From the NCBI GenBank assembly GCA_017509245.1, contig JAFWQC010000082.1, forward strand, positions 1 through 34,372: 34,372 nt of DNA, in the 5' to 3' direction. Origin of the DNA: Clostridiales bacterium. Lineage in GTDB: Bacteria; Bacillota; Clostridia; Saccharofermentanales; Saccharofermentanaceae. Made by a program: the position numbers and the translations under genes. The notes under the pieces are model-generated. The model was not told the DNA's origin and made no database searches. It was given only the letters and a program-made list of their open reading frames with translations. Shown one piece after another: positions 23,153-31,100 of the stretch (position 1 is the stretch's first letter; every line of letters starts with the position of its first letter).

Positions 23153-23816
23153 CGAACTTATAGCCTACACGCCAAACCGTCTTGATATATTTAGGCTCCT
23201 TGGGGTCATCTTCCAATTTTTCGCGGAGCCACCTGATGTAGACATTGAGAGAGCTCATCTCCGTATCGCTGTAGTATCCCCATACATTATCGAAAAGTTC
23301 TTTCTTATCAACGACTTTTCCTTTGTTCTGCATGAGATAGATGAGTATGTCGAACTCCTTGCCGGTGATATCAAGAGGCTTGTCATTTTTGGTAACCGTC
23401 CTGCCCATGATGTCGACTTTCAGGCCTTCATAGGACAATGTTCTATCCATGTCTTCACCGTAGGTCCTTCTCATAAGGGCTTTTATCTTGGACAAAAGAA
23501 CAGGGATAGAGAAAGGCTTGGCGATATAGTCATCGGCACCTGTCTCCATCCCGAGTATCTTGCTGTCATCGTCAGTTCTGGCGCTCATCATGAGAACAGG
23601 CATGTTGTGTTCTTTACGGATCTTGGCAAGGGCCATAAAGCCGTCCTGCCCCGGGAGCATGACATCCAGGAGCAGCAGCTTATATGTGTTGTCAGACAGC
23701 CTGTCCAGAGCATCTTCAGCAGACTTGACCCACTCGGTGGAATAGCCCGAGTTCGATATGAAGTCATATATGAGCTGTCCTAACTCCTCATTGTCCTCAA
23801 TAATCAGAATATCCAT
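23145..23816 (-). CDS. OmpR/PhoB-type response regulator
   Basis: A 223-residue two-domain regulator. The receiver domain has the acidic pair ED at residues 7-8, phospho-acceptor Asp51 in LLLLDVMLPGQDG, the conserved Ser/Thr in LMMSARTD and Lys100 in YIAKPFS. The C-terminal winged helix (about 125-223) shows TGKEFDILIYLMQNKGKVVD and the DNA-contact helix SSLNVYIRWLREKLE, then WRVGYKFGD. It follows the lipoprotein gene by six bases without a clear ribosome site, so translation may be coupled. It probably controls this operon, since a dyad lies over a poor -35 upstream of the permease gene. The regulated target is inferred, not shown. Confidence 0.95.
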   Translation of the reverse strand: MDILIIEDNEELGQLIYDFISNSGYSTEWVKSAEDALDRLSDNTYKLLLLDVMLPGQDGFMALAKIRKEHNMPVLMMSARTDDDSKILGMETGADDYIAKPFSIPVLLSKIKALMRRTYGEDMDRTLSYEGLKVDIMGRTVTKNDKPLDITGKEFDILIYLMQNKGKVVDKKELFDNVWGYYSDTEMSSLNVYIRWLREKLEDDPKEPKYIKTVWRVGYKFGD

Positions 23817-23822
23817 CAGTGA

Positions 23823-25235
23823 TCATCGCCAGTCTTTGATATTTCCTACATCTGTAAATACGGGATGATCAACAACGCCTTCCACACCCGTAAATGCAAC
23901 CTGTACGTTACCTGTATTATAGTCGATTATGATCATCTGCGTTAGATTATCGCGATGCACGGTCTGAACCGTGGGAGAACCGAATTTCATGGTATCCACC
24001 TTCTCTTTAGTCATTGCTTCTTTAAGTTCAGCAACTGAAAATGATTCCTTCGAACAGGCAAGCTTGTTGTAACGCGCGAATCTTACCGTGTTGACATCGG
24101 CTCCGGACATACTGTCGTAGTTGCCTTTGGTAACGAAAGAATTGACTATGCACATGCTGTCAGGGCTTTCCCAGACAAGATCTTTCATTATAGGTGTGTC
24201 TGCTCCTCGAAGGCAGGGTGCGCCTTTGCCGGCTTCAGTCACCTGAAGGACCGCATCTTCAGCGCAATAAGACGCCTTAGCATCTGTGACCATAATATTA
24301 TGGTTAAAAGTGAATCTGGCAGCATTATCCACCATATACTGTCCGCAATCCTTTGCATTGTCATAAGTCTCAAGTGCGTGACGCATCGCATATTCATAAC
24401 ATGTACGGCCTTCATAGCTGTAAGGGTACCTGGTGCCGGCGTCAAAGGTTGCCATCATGACGCCTGAATCATTAATGGCCGTGAGACAGAAGAACAGTCC
24501 GAGAAAACCTATGCATGTGATCGTCTTCGAACCGTTTTTTATATGCAGGACACAGTGGATCTTTGACATGGAATTATCACTGCCAAGGAGCCATTCGAGG
24601 CACCTGGCTACAGTCATGCCACCGTTCTTTGTCTTGCTGCCCCAAAGTGCAAGTGCCGAGCAGGCTGTAGGGCGAAGTGCCGATGGAGTCATATTCATCA
24701 GTGTTAATTCTTCAACAGAAATCTTTCCGTCAGGTTTGATCCCGTGAACATCACCGCATAAAACATCGCACAGGCCGCGTATCTCGTCCCTGTAATGAGG
24801 TTTGAGTGAATCATACAGAGCATTCATGCGGTCCAGCGCGGCAGTAAAGTTATCACCGATATCCGGGAAAGCCATCCTGATGTTCTCGAAGACATAAGGC
24901 TCGATCAGATCAGCAAAATCCGGGTAGATCATATTGATTGCTTTGCCGTAAGCAGATCCCGCCTGATACGGTGTGCAGTTTGTCTCGTCCAGAGTGACAT
25001 CGAAATAGCAGTCGTAAACCTTTACACTGCAAAGGCCGTCATCGGTAGTGAATTCCTTTATGAGCTTTGCAGGTGTTCCTGCATCGCTGTACTTCACTGT
25101 TTCTGTTGAGTCTAAGTTACCAACGGGCGAAACAGGAGCATCAAGACCTGTCTTAAGTGTACTGACAGAACTGTTGCAGCCCGCAAGTGACAGGCACAGT
25201 GCAGCAGCTGTAATTGCAGCAAGAAGTTTTCTCAT
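23823..25235 (-). CDS. Lipoprotein Ntn-hydrolase, C45/acyltransferase-like
   Basis: A 470-residue lipid-anchored extracytoplasmic protein. The signal peptide ends in lipobox LAGC with Cys20. The catalytic candidate is Cys192 in LRPTACSALALWGSKTKNGG, followed by Arg211 in TVARCLEWLLGS. This matches the C45 peptidase/isopenicillin-N acyltransferase and acid ceramidase-like group, where the Cys becomes the N-terminal nucleophile after self-cleavage. It then cleaves amide bonds of acylated compounds. The C-terminal half has the family pattern of YGxGT-like turns (TVHRDNLTQMIIIDYNTGNV). The start at 25235 is chosen because the signal peptide begins there, five bases after the ATPase gene stop. The operon suggests a role in processing a compound handled by the transporter. 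The substrate is unknown. Confidence 0.72.
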   Translation of the reverse strand: MRKLLAAITAAALCLSLAGCNSSVSTLKTGLDAPVSPVGNLDSTETVKYSDAGTPAKLIKEFTTDDGLCSVKVYDCYFDVTLDETNCTPYQAGSAYGKAINMIYPDFADLIEPYVFENIRMAFPDIGDNFTAALDRMNALYDSLKPHYRDEIRGLCDVLCGDVHGIKPDGKISVEELTLMNMTPSALRPTACSALALWGSKTKNGGMTVARCLEWLLGSDNSMSKIHCVLHIKNGSKTITCIGFLGLFFCLTAINDSGVMMATFDAGTRYPYSYEGRTCYEYAMRHALETYDNAKDCGQYMVDNAARFTFNHNIMVTDAKASYCAEDAVLQVTEAGKGAPCLRGADTPIMKDLVWESPDSMCIVNSFVTKGNYDSMSGADVNTVRFARYNKLACSKESFSVAELKEAMTKEKVDTMKFGSPTVQTVHRDNLTQMIIIDYNTGNVQVAFTGVEGVVDHPVFTDVGNIKDWR

Positions 25236-25239
25236 ACTT

Positions 25240-26004
25240 TTACCATCCCATCTCATCAAGCCAGTTCTTGAGCCTTCTCTCACGGGCTGAAGTCTCGTTC
25301 TCATCTTTCTGTTTTCCGAGATCCAGTTCACCCTTGATGTTGCCGTCAACAAGATAGATCACTCTGTCGGAACTTGCGGCCACCTTCTCACTGTGAGTTA
25401 CCATCAGTATCGTGGTGCCTTCAGCATTTGCTTTTCGAAGTTCGTGCATAACCTCTGCAGAAGCCCTTGAGTTCAAAGCTCCCGTAGGCTCATCCGCGAA
25501 AAGTATCTTGGGGCTGTTTATGAGCGCCCGGCAGAGGCAGGCACGCTGCAGCTGGCCGCCCGATACCTCACAGATCTCATTATTCGCGATGTCATCTATG
25601 CCCAGGTTGTGCATCAGTCGGCGGGCTCTGTCATTTACCTCGTCTTTTGTTCTCTTCCCTGCCTGGTAACCCGGCAGGATGATGTTGTCCATGATGCAGA
25701 GTTTCTTTAACATATACATCTGCTGGAAAACAAACCCCATCTTGTGAAGGCGAAGATTCGTAAGCTGCCTGTGGTTCATCTTTGCCATCTCATCACCATC
25801 GAAGATGACTGATCCGGATGTCATCTTATCCATTCCGGAGAGCGTATACAGCAGCGTTGATTTGCCTGAACCCGAAGGTCCCATGATGGCGGTGAATTCG
25901 CCCTCATGCAGTTTGAAGTCCACATTCTGAAGCACGTTGTTGCTGTAGCCGTTTACGATGTATGTTTTGCAAAGTTCTTTTGATTCCAATACGACGTCAG
26001 TCAT
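25240..26004 (-). CDS. ABC transporter ATP-binding protein (MacB/LolD/BceA type)
   Basis: A 254-residue ATPase with all signature elements: Walker A GPSGSGKST (42-50), Q-loop FVFQQMYMLK (91-100), signature VSGGQLQR (147-154), Walker B ILFADEP (167-173) and switch His204 in MVTHSEK. The MacB/LolD/BceA subfamily energises FtsX-fold permeases that move peptides or lipids within or through the cell envelope. It carries a C-terminal tail of about 40 residues after the core (GNIKGELDLGKQKDENETSA) ending in NWLDEMGW. A paralogue of this tail survives as a stub near 33.6 kb. It overlaps the permease gene by eight bases. Confidence 0.95.
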   Translation of the reverse strand: MTDVVLESKELCKTYIVNGYSNNVLQNVDFKLHEGEFTAIMGPSGSGKSTLLYTLSGMDKMTSGSVIFDGDEMAKMNHRQLTNLRLHKMGFVFQQMYMLKKLCIMDNIILPGYQAGKRTKDEVNDRARRLMHNLGIDDIANNEICEVSGGQLQRACLCRALINSPKILFADEPTGALNSRASAEVMHELRKANAEGTTILMVTHSEKVAASSDRVIYLVDGNIKGELDLGKQKDENETSARERRLKNWLDEMGW

Positions 26005-28423
26005 TTCTGATCCTCCATAATTCGATCTGGTTCACTTTCTTCAATACGATGCTTAATACCAGCAGGATGGAAACTATTATCAGAACCGGTATTACAACGT
26101 AGAAACTCAAGATATTTCTGTTAGGTACGAGACGCACGATGTGTCCCATGGTGTTATAAAGCTTTGTTACCAGGAACAAGGCAACGGTATTATCGAAGAT
26201 GATCGCAATCACAGCTGAGGATATAAGTATCAAGAAACCTCTTATGATCTGCCAGCCCTTTATGCTGCCGTTCGTAAATCCGCAGCTCTTTAGAAGAGCT
26301 ATCTCCGGTACTTCATCCTGGATATTTACCGACATATAAAGAACCGTGACCATGATCATCAAAACGACTATGAACGGGATAATAATCGTCAGGATCAAGT
26401 TCCACATGGCATGAAGGTCCTTCAAGCAGTATGCCGTATGTTCATCGTAATCACGGATGCTGCCTTTGCCGAAAAGTTCACGGAGCTGCTCTATGACATG
26501 CGGATGCTGATCCTTGGGTGCATTTATCACGCATCCGTAAGGTAAGGTGCTTCCTCTTGCGCAGCCCTCGAAAGCATCACCCCAGGTAACTGCAAGATAC
26601 ACTTCCGGACCGTCGTAAAGGCCTACGACTATGAAGTCTTCTGATACAAGATCTGATGTCAGGCCGTCTTCGCTGAATTTATAATAACTGACATTTAATG
26701 TGTCCCCGACCGCAATCCCGCAGAGATTTGCATGATAAGCATCAACGATGACCTCATTGCGCAGTACGGGATTAACACCCTGATAGAGCTTTCTGTTAAC
26801 TTTATCGGACGCATTCCATTCAAGATAGGTTTCGTATGTCTTTCCCTTATGAATAAGAGAAGAAGTGCCATAAACCTGATGATAGTTGATCTCGGCAGGG
26901 ATTCCTGCAGCCTTGATTTCTTCATTCATTATGTCGTAAGCCCCTTTTACGTTGCCTCCGCGGTCAATGTACTTCTGCATTAAGTCATCGGGCAGATCGA
27001 TGGCGAAGTCATAATGAGGCTGTCCCCAGTATTTCGTTATCCAGTATTCCCTGTTGGTGGTGTTTTCGAGCTCAAGACACAGGATAACCAGAGTGATTCC
27101 CATAACGTATGCAAGTATAAGGAATGAGTATCTTTTGATCTTGGTGATCAGGTCTGTAAGCGCAAGATAGAGCGGGATATTTATATTCCTGATCTTATGA
27201 AGGAAGAATCCAGGAAGAGCTCTGAAACGCTCACCTCTGTTCTCACCTGCAATGACATCCATGATGCTGATCTTTTTCATTCTGCGGAGTGCAAAAGCTA
27301 CAAACAAAATGATCAAGAGGAAGATAGCAAGTGCAGCGATCAGCGCTGTTACGATCATAGGCATCATTTCAGGCTTAAGCAGATTGAATGCTAGGTATTT
27401 CACATAAATCCCCGCAAGATATATTCCGCCAAAGAAACCGACGACCGTACCTGCAAGTGAAAACGCAAGGTATTTCGCTGCGAAAAGCCAGTTGAACGAA
27501 GCTGATTCCACACCCAGAGCCTTGAGCATTCCAAGCTCCTTTTCCTCGTTCTTAATAGCTGTCTTGATCGTAAAGCTGACTGTCATGAAGACCATGAATA
27601 TAAGGAAAACAGATACTATGATCATGCAGGCATTAGTTGCATATGAACCGTCGTTTGCACCGTTCCATCCGAGAAGCGAATCAGACACAACCGTTTTTCC
27701 GAAGTCTGATTCTTTCTTCTTAAATTCAGAGCGCAGTTGTCCCTGATCAACATCGGTATTCCCTTCTTTCATTGTCGCCATGAAAACGTCATAGACGATC
27801 GGGCTTTCAGAAATCAGTATCTGATAGTCCTCACTGTTGAAGAACAGACGGTAGAAATTTGAAATGCTGATATCCTTGGTAAACGCGGCGATAGTGAATT
27901 CATAGATATTTCCCATCTGGGTAACGACATGAACCTTATCGCCGGTCTTAAGACCCATCGTATTCTGCACATCCTGAGGCACAGCAACCGTTCCGTACGG
28001 AAGTTCAAAGAATTTGCCGTCAAGATCCGTTACAAGATCGTGCTTCATTGACAGATCGAACCCGTAGAAACTGCTGTTTACTATCTTACTGAAATCATCA
28101 TTTTTCAAGTCAGCGAAAGACACAGCATTCGATCTGAATCTTATTGTCTGTCCGAGTTCAACATCAGTTACATCATCACGCTTTGAAAACCAGTCTAAGA
28201 TCTCCTTCCGGTTTTCTTCGGTTCCGCCCAGATCCCTCTCTGATACTATTAAGACATCGGCAGCGTTTATTCTTTTGTATGCACACGGTTTTCCCAGGAA
28301 ATTCGCATACAGCACTATCGCACTTGCCACCGTAAGGATCGAAGCAAAACACATGAACAGAAAAAGGATTATATTTAATCCTTTCTTATCTGCCAGATCC
28401 TTTTTGAGCATTCTCCAAAACAT
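25997..28423 (-). CDS. ABC transporter permease with two FtsX-type units
   Basis: An 808-residue permease of the MacB/LolCE-like exporter class with an internal repeat. Span 1 lies near residues 17-41 and is followed by an outer domain of about 230 residues. Three spans (about 272-295, 315-343 and 358-383) complete the first FtsX unit. A further span near 430-455, an outer domain of about 200 residues and three final spans to 795 form the second. Eight spans in all fit the FtsX family, not the ten-span BceB type. Such permeases pump or relay substrates using the ATPase encoded next. The start at 28423 (MFWRMLKK) is preferred over an ATG six bases upstream since AAGGAG lies seven bases before it. 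It is first in the operon. Confidence 0.9.
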   Translation of the reverse strand: MFWRMLKKDLADKKGLNIILFLFMCFASILTVASAIVLYANFLGKPCAYKRINAADVLIVSERDLGGTEENRKEILDWFSKRDDVTDVELGQTIRFRSNAVSFADLKNDDFSKIVNSSFYGFDLSMKHDLVTDLDGKFFELPYGTVAVPQDVQNTMGLKTGDKVHVVTQMGNIYEFTIAAFTKDISISNFYRLFFNSEDYQILISESPIVYDVFMATMKEGNTDVDQGQLRSEFKKKESDFGKTVVSDSLLGWNGANDGSYATNACMIIVSVFLIFMVFMTVSFTIKTAIKNEEKELGMLKALGVESASFNWLFAAKYLAFSLAGTVVGFFGGIYLAGIYVKYLAFNLLKPEMMPMIVTALIAALAIFLLIILFVAFALRRMKKISIMDVIAGENRGERFRALPGFFLHKIRNINIPLYLALTDLITKIKRYSFLILAYVMGITLVILCLELENTTNREYWITKYWGQPHYDFAIDLPDDLMQKYIDRGGNVKGAYDIMNEEIKAAGIPAEINYHQVYGTSSLIHKGKTYETYLEWNASDKVNRKLYQGVNPVLRNEVIVDAYHANLCGIAVGDTLNVSYYKFSEDGLTSDLVSEDFIVVGLYDGPEVYLAVTWGDAFEGCARGSTLPYGCVINAPKDQHPHVIEQLRELFGKGSIRDYDEHTAYCLKDLHAMWNLILTIIIPFIVVLMIMVTVLYMSVNIQDEVPEIALLKSCGFTNGSIKGWQIIRGFLILISSAVIAIIFDNTVALFLVTKLYNTMGHIVRLVPNRNILSFYVVIPVLIIVSILLVLSIVLKKVNQIELWRIRND

Positions 28424-28454
28424 CCACATACTCCTTTTTCCGGATTATGCGGAT

Positions 28455-28487
28455 ATTCTATCGAACCAATTATTAAGAAATCTTTAA
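28455..28487 (-). promoter_or_regulatory. Candidate activator-dependent promoter of the five-gene operon
   Basis: TAGAAT (-10, five of six, 28455-28460) has no acceptable -35 at 16-18 bases. At that position lies an imperfect dyad, TTAAGA and TCTTTAA with two bases between (28473-28487). A response-regulator site over a poor -35 is typical of activated promoters; that this regulator binds here is inference. Confidence 0.4.
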
Positions 28488-28501
28488 ACCTGAAGAGTTA
28501 T

Positions 28502-29389
28502 TCATTTCATGAACTCTTCGATGATCCTCTTATTTATCTCATCGGCGAATTCGTGATTGAGCCCGTGCCCTGCGCCATCGTAAAACTCAGTATTCATATT
28601 GTTATCTATCAGAGCTTGGCGCCCGCCGAATTTCTGGAACGGATCATCGTTTCCGACAAGATATGTGACCTTGTCTCTGATGCTGTCAGCTTCTTCCGTT
28701 GTGAATGTCATGATCTTATGGTTTCTCATTGATCCATTGTTAAACCCTTTTATAAGCCAGCCGTAATGCTCCATTATGTCGCTGTTTTCAGTGAACACCC
28801 GGTAATTCTTACCGCTCAGTTTTCTTATCAAGCCGTAGATGTTTTTCTTCGTGGGGAAAAGAGCTTCCGGCAGGAATGTTGCCGTAAGGGCTTTCAGTTT
28901 GTCACCGTTGCTAAGATGCTTTTCCACCGGTACCGCCCAGGCAATGCTTATCGCATGAATGACACGTTCAGGCCGCTTTAACGAATATGCCTGAACAAGA
29001 TAACCTCCCATCGAAACGCCTGCAAACCTTGATCTATCGATCCCAATACCGCCGAGCACCTCATCTATCCACAAGATATCATCAAATTCTTTATTGTAAT
29101 TGGAATTGGGTCTGCTCTTTCCCGGTCCTCCCATCGTATCGATCGCAAAAACATGATAATGCTGACTCAGGTATGGTGCATTGAATATCCACATCAATGC
29201 GGAATCATCTCCAACGCCGTGAAAGAGCACCAGAGGTTCAAGTGCTTCATCACCGCACTCTATAACGTGCGTTATGCCATACTTAGTCTCAATGTCTCTT
29301 TCCTTAATTTCGCAGTTCCAAAGTGAAAGTAAACGGTCGTACGTCTCAATTATCTTTTCGCCGCTCTTACGGCTCCTGTATACTTTCAT
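28502..29389 (-). CDS. Alpha/beta hydrolase adjacent to TetR gene
   Basis: A 295-residue cytoplasmic hydrolase. The oxyanion-hole HG pair is in LVLFHGVGDDSA (57-58). The nucleophile elbow GVSMGG gives Ser126. The acid is in VGNDDPFQK and the base in GAGHGLNHE. No signal peptide is present. The fold covers esterases, epoxide hydrolases, haloalkane dehalogenases and others, so the substrate is open. The start at 29389 follows GGGTGA by five bases, six bases after the TetR stop, so both are one transcript under the TetR operator. The regulator therefore probably responds to the hydrolase substrate or a related compound. Confidence 0.88.
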   Translation of the reverse strand: MKVYRSRKSGEKIIETYDRLLSLWNCEIKERDIETKYGITHVIECGDEALEPLVLFHGVGDDSALMWIFNAPYLSQHYHVFAIDTMGGPGKSRPNSNYNKEFDDILWIDEVLGGIGIDRSRFAGVSMGGYLVQAYSLKRPERVIHAISIAWAVPVEKHLSNGDKLKALTATFLPEALFPTKKNIYGLIRKLSGKNYRVFTENSDIMEHYGWLIKGFNNGSMRNHKIMTFTTEEADSIRDKVTYLVGNDDPFQKFGGRQALIDNNMNTEFYDGAGHGLNHEFADEINKRIIEEFMK

Positions 29390-29394
29390 CACAG

Positions 29395-29967
29395 TCACCC
29401 GAATACCCTGTCGTAGAAAGCGCCAAGCAAAGCTGTGACCATATCCATGTCACCCGTAAAGTAACCCAGGGTAATGATCGCATGATATTCACCTGCAAGC
29501 TTAGATGAGTCTTTATCTTTGATCTCACCACGTTTATAGAGAATATCGAATACATTCTTCTGATGCTCAAGCGGAGATTCGAAAAAGATCTTATTCCAGG
29601 TCTGATTACAAAGATCATCGTGGAAACGCTCGCTTTCAAGCATTTTCAAAAGCGGAGCGATGGCTTTATTCTCACGGTATGCAGCAACCATCATCACGCC
29701 GGCTTTGATGAAAGGCTCTTTTTCGACTGATTCTGTGTTCCCGAGTGCCTGAATGAACGAAGCCTTGCACTGCTCCATAACAGCTACGGTCTGATCGATC
29801 ATTCCCTGGAACAGGTCCTGCTTACTCTTATAGTAATGATAGATTGAACTCACCTGAATACCGACCGCATCAGCGAGTTCTCTCATAGAAACGGCTGCAA
29901 ACCCTTTCTTTGAGAACAGTTCCAGCGCCTTCTCTATAATGATTTCCTTTGTACTCTGCTTTGACAT
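29395..29967 (-). CDS. TetR-family transcriptional regulator
   Basis: A 190-residue repressor. The N-terminal DNA-binding domain reads IIIEKALELFSKKGFAAVSMR, then ELADAVGIQVSSIYHYYKSK, the standard TetR helix-turn-helix. The remaining helical part (about 60-190) is the variable ligand and dimer domain (ALGNTESVEKEPFIKAG). It is first in a two-gene operon with the alpha/beta hydrolase. A promoter and the palindromic operator CGAACG-AG-CGTTCG just upstream show it represses its own operon, released by an unknown small ligand. The start ATG at 29967 has a GGGAGAATAGCA site. Confidence 0.93.
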   Translation of the reverse strand: MSKQSTKEIIIEKALELFSKKGFAAVSMRELADAVGIQVSSIYHYYKSKQDLFQGMIDQTVAVMEQCKASFIQALGNTESVEKEPFIKAGVMMVAAYRENKAIAPLLKMLESERFHDDLCNQTWNKIFFESPLEHQKNVFDILYKRGEIKDKDSSKLAGEYHAIITLGYFTGDMDMVTALLGAFYDRVFG

Positions 29968-29981
29968 TGCTATTCTCCCGA

Positions 29982-30009
29982 GTTATCGAACGAGCGTTCG
30001 TTTGATAAC
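29982..30009. promoter_or_regulatory. TetR operator
   Basis: CGAACG (29987-29992) and CGTTCG (29995-30000) form a palindrome with two central bases, flanked by GTTATC (29982-29987) and GATAAC (30004-30009). It lies between the -10 box and the TetR start, as expected for autorepression. Confidence 0.75.
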
Positions 30010-30038
30010 AATATACAAAGCAAAAAGGCTGTTGTCAA
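30010..30038 (-). promoter_or_regulatory. Sigma-A promoter of the TetR/hydrolase operon
   Basis: TTGACA (30033-30038, perfect), a 17-base spacer and TATATT (30010-30015) read leftward. The -35 lies in the loop region of the preceding terminator hairpin. The operator lies just downstream. Confidence 0.8.
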
Positions 30039-30048
30039 CACAGCCTTT
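30024..30048 (-). terminator. Rho-independent terminator after the VOC gene region
   Basis: AAAGGCTGT (30024-30032) pairs with ACAGCCTTT (30040-30048) over a seven-base loop. Leftward the arm runs on into TTTTTGCTTTG. It ends the transcript of the VOC gene and the small reading frame after it. Confidence 0.75.
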
Positions 30049-30059
30049 AAATGCAAAAT

Positions 30060-30146
30060 TCAATTGGATTTCAGATCCTGAATAAACCTGATCATGTTCT
30101 TTTCAGCGGTCTCAGGATATTGGTAGTCGCACTTTCCCGGTCTCAT
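30060..30146 (-). CDS. Possible 28-residue peptide or remnant
   Basis: A frame MRPGKCDYQYPETAEKNMIR and eight more residues lies between the VOC gene stop and the terminator. A GGGCGG stretch precedes the ATG closely. It resembles a C-terminal fragment of a longer protein more than a designed small protein, but no family is recognised. It could be a degraded gene end. Confidence 0.25.
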   Translation of the reverse strand: MRPGKCDYQYPETAEKNMIRFIQDLKSN

Positions 30147-30158
30147 TTTTCCGCCCTG

Positions 30159-30563
30159 TTATTGTTCTTCCAGTGTTTCTGAAAAGCGCAATAGGTATCC
30201 GTCGGGATCCAATATCAGGATCTCCTTTTCGACATAAGTTACGCCATCGCATTTATACCTGCTGACAAACGGGTCTTTGAACGGCTTTATTCCGTTATCA
30301 TTAAACCGTGAAACAAGTTCGTCGAAATTGTCGATCTCTATCTGGAAGTTAATGCCTCTTCCAAAAGGATATTCCATTTTGCCGGTTTCCCAATGACCAT
30401 TTATCTGATTGATCATCATCTGAGCTTCACCGAGAGAAAGGAAAGCAAACTTATCCTCTACTCTCTCATATTCGATCTTGAATCCTAAGATATCAGTATA
30501 GAAATGTTTAGACACATTAATGTCTGAAACACTTAATTCCGGTACAAGCTTATTAAATCTCAT
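30159..30563 (-). CDS. VOC-family protein (glyoxalase/bleomycin-resistance fold)
   Basis: A 134-residue small cytoplasmic protein with the paired beta-alpha-beta-beta-beta modules of the vicinal oxygen chelate superfamily. The first module reads LVPELSVSDINVSKHFYTDI and ends in AFLSLGEAQMMI. The second begins INFQIEIDNFDELVSRFNDN and closes with ILDPDGYLLRFSE, the usual family end. Members act as glyoxalases, dioxygenases or antibiotic-binding proteins such as bleomycin resistance. The metal ligands cannot be set with confidence and the substrate is unknown. GGAAGAGTGAAGAC precedes the ATG at 30563. It seems to be transcribed from upstream and ends before the TetR promoter. Confidence 0.85.
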   Translation of the reverse strand: MRFNKLVPELSVSDINVSKHFYTDILGFKIEYERVEDKFAFLSLGEAQMMINQINGHWETGKMEYPFGRGINFQIEIDNFDELVSRFNDNGIKPFKDPFVSRYKCDGVTYVEKEILILDPDGYLLRFSETLEEQ

Positions 30564-30633
30564 GTCTTCACTCTTCCTGTTTTTTCATAAACCATTATAC
30601 AAATAACCCCGGTTGCTCTTCACCGGCAAATCG

Positions 30634-31053
30634 TTATTCAGCAATAAACCACTGATCCATGGCAGGGCCTGCATCTTCATTCGGGCGTACCCTGAACCCG
30701 AACTTCTCGTAGAAAGGCTCCTTTCCCTTGGCTGAATTCAAAGTCAGCTTAACCTTATACCCTGGCTTCATGTCTTTCTTAAGCCTTTCGATGCAGGATT
30801 CAACAAGCTTTCTTCCAATCCCCTGCCCCTGGTATTCAGGATCGACTATTACATCAGATAAGAAAGCAATGTATCCGCCATCCCAAAGGAGCCTTACGAC
30901 ACCAATGGCTTTATCGTCATCTCTTACGCACAAGACCATATAAGCATTGTCGATACATATCTGTGCCTCTTCAAGCGGAAACTGGACCCAGCCGACCGTT
31001 TTTCTCAAGTTCATATATTCTTCCGCTGTTATGTTATCTACGTATCTGATCAT
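30634..31053 (-). CDS. GNAT-family N-acetyltransferase
   Basis: A 139-residue compact GNAT. The acetyl-CoA motif is seen in FLSDVIVDPEYQGQGIGRKL with the loop QGQGIG, and the C-terminal helix-strand PFYEKFGFRVRPNEDAGPAM. The tail MDQWFIAE is typical of a subgroup of small stand-alone bacterial GNATs. The acceptor is unknown. It has a clean site, GAGGAATAAAT, before the ATG. It lies between the VOC and methyltransferase genes in a run of small cytoplasmic enzymes, probably partly cotranscribed, with a GC-rich hairpin upstream at 31078-31100. Confidence 0.88.
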   Translation of the reverse strand: MIRYVDNITAEEYMNLRKTVGWVQFPLEEAQICIDNAYMVLCVRDDDKAIGVVRLLWDGGYIAFLSDVIVDPEYQGQGIGRKLVESCIERLKKDMKPGYKVKLTLNSAKGKEPFYEKFGFRVRPNEDAGPAMDQWFIAE

Positions 31054-31077
31054 ATTTATTCCTCACATTAGTATGAC

Positions 31078-31100
31078 CCGGCAGTTTTACACGCTGCCGG
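31078..31100. other. Intercistronic hairpin at the methyltransferase stop codon
   Basis: CCGGCAG and CTGCCGG form seven base pairs across a nine-base loop that includes the methyltransferase stop. There is no T-run on either side, so it is more likely an mRNA-stabilising or attenuating stem than a terminator. Confidence 0.35.

Noticed and set aside
23013..23783. A 256-residue rightward frame opposite the two-component genes
   Set aside because: Both opposite-strand genes have complete conserved motifs; this frame has no domain and spans the junction of the two.
21872..28423. Identification as a BceRS-BceAB bacitracin-type module
   Set aside because: The permease has two FtsX units with eight spans, not ten with a single large loop, and the kinase has an outer domain of about 90 residues where BceS has almost none.
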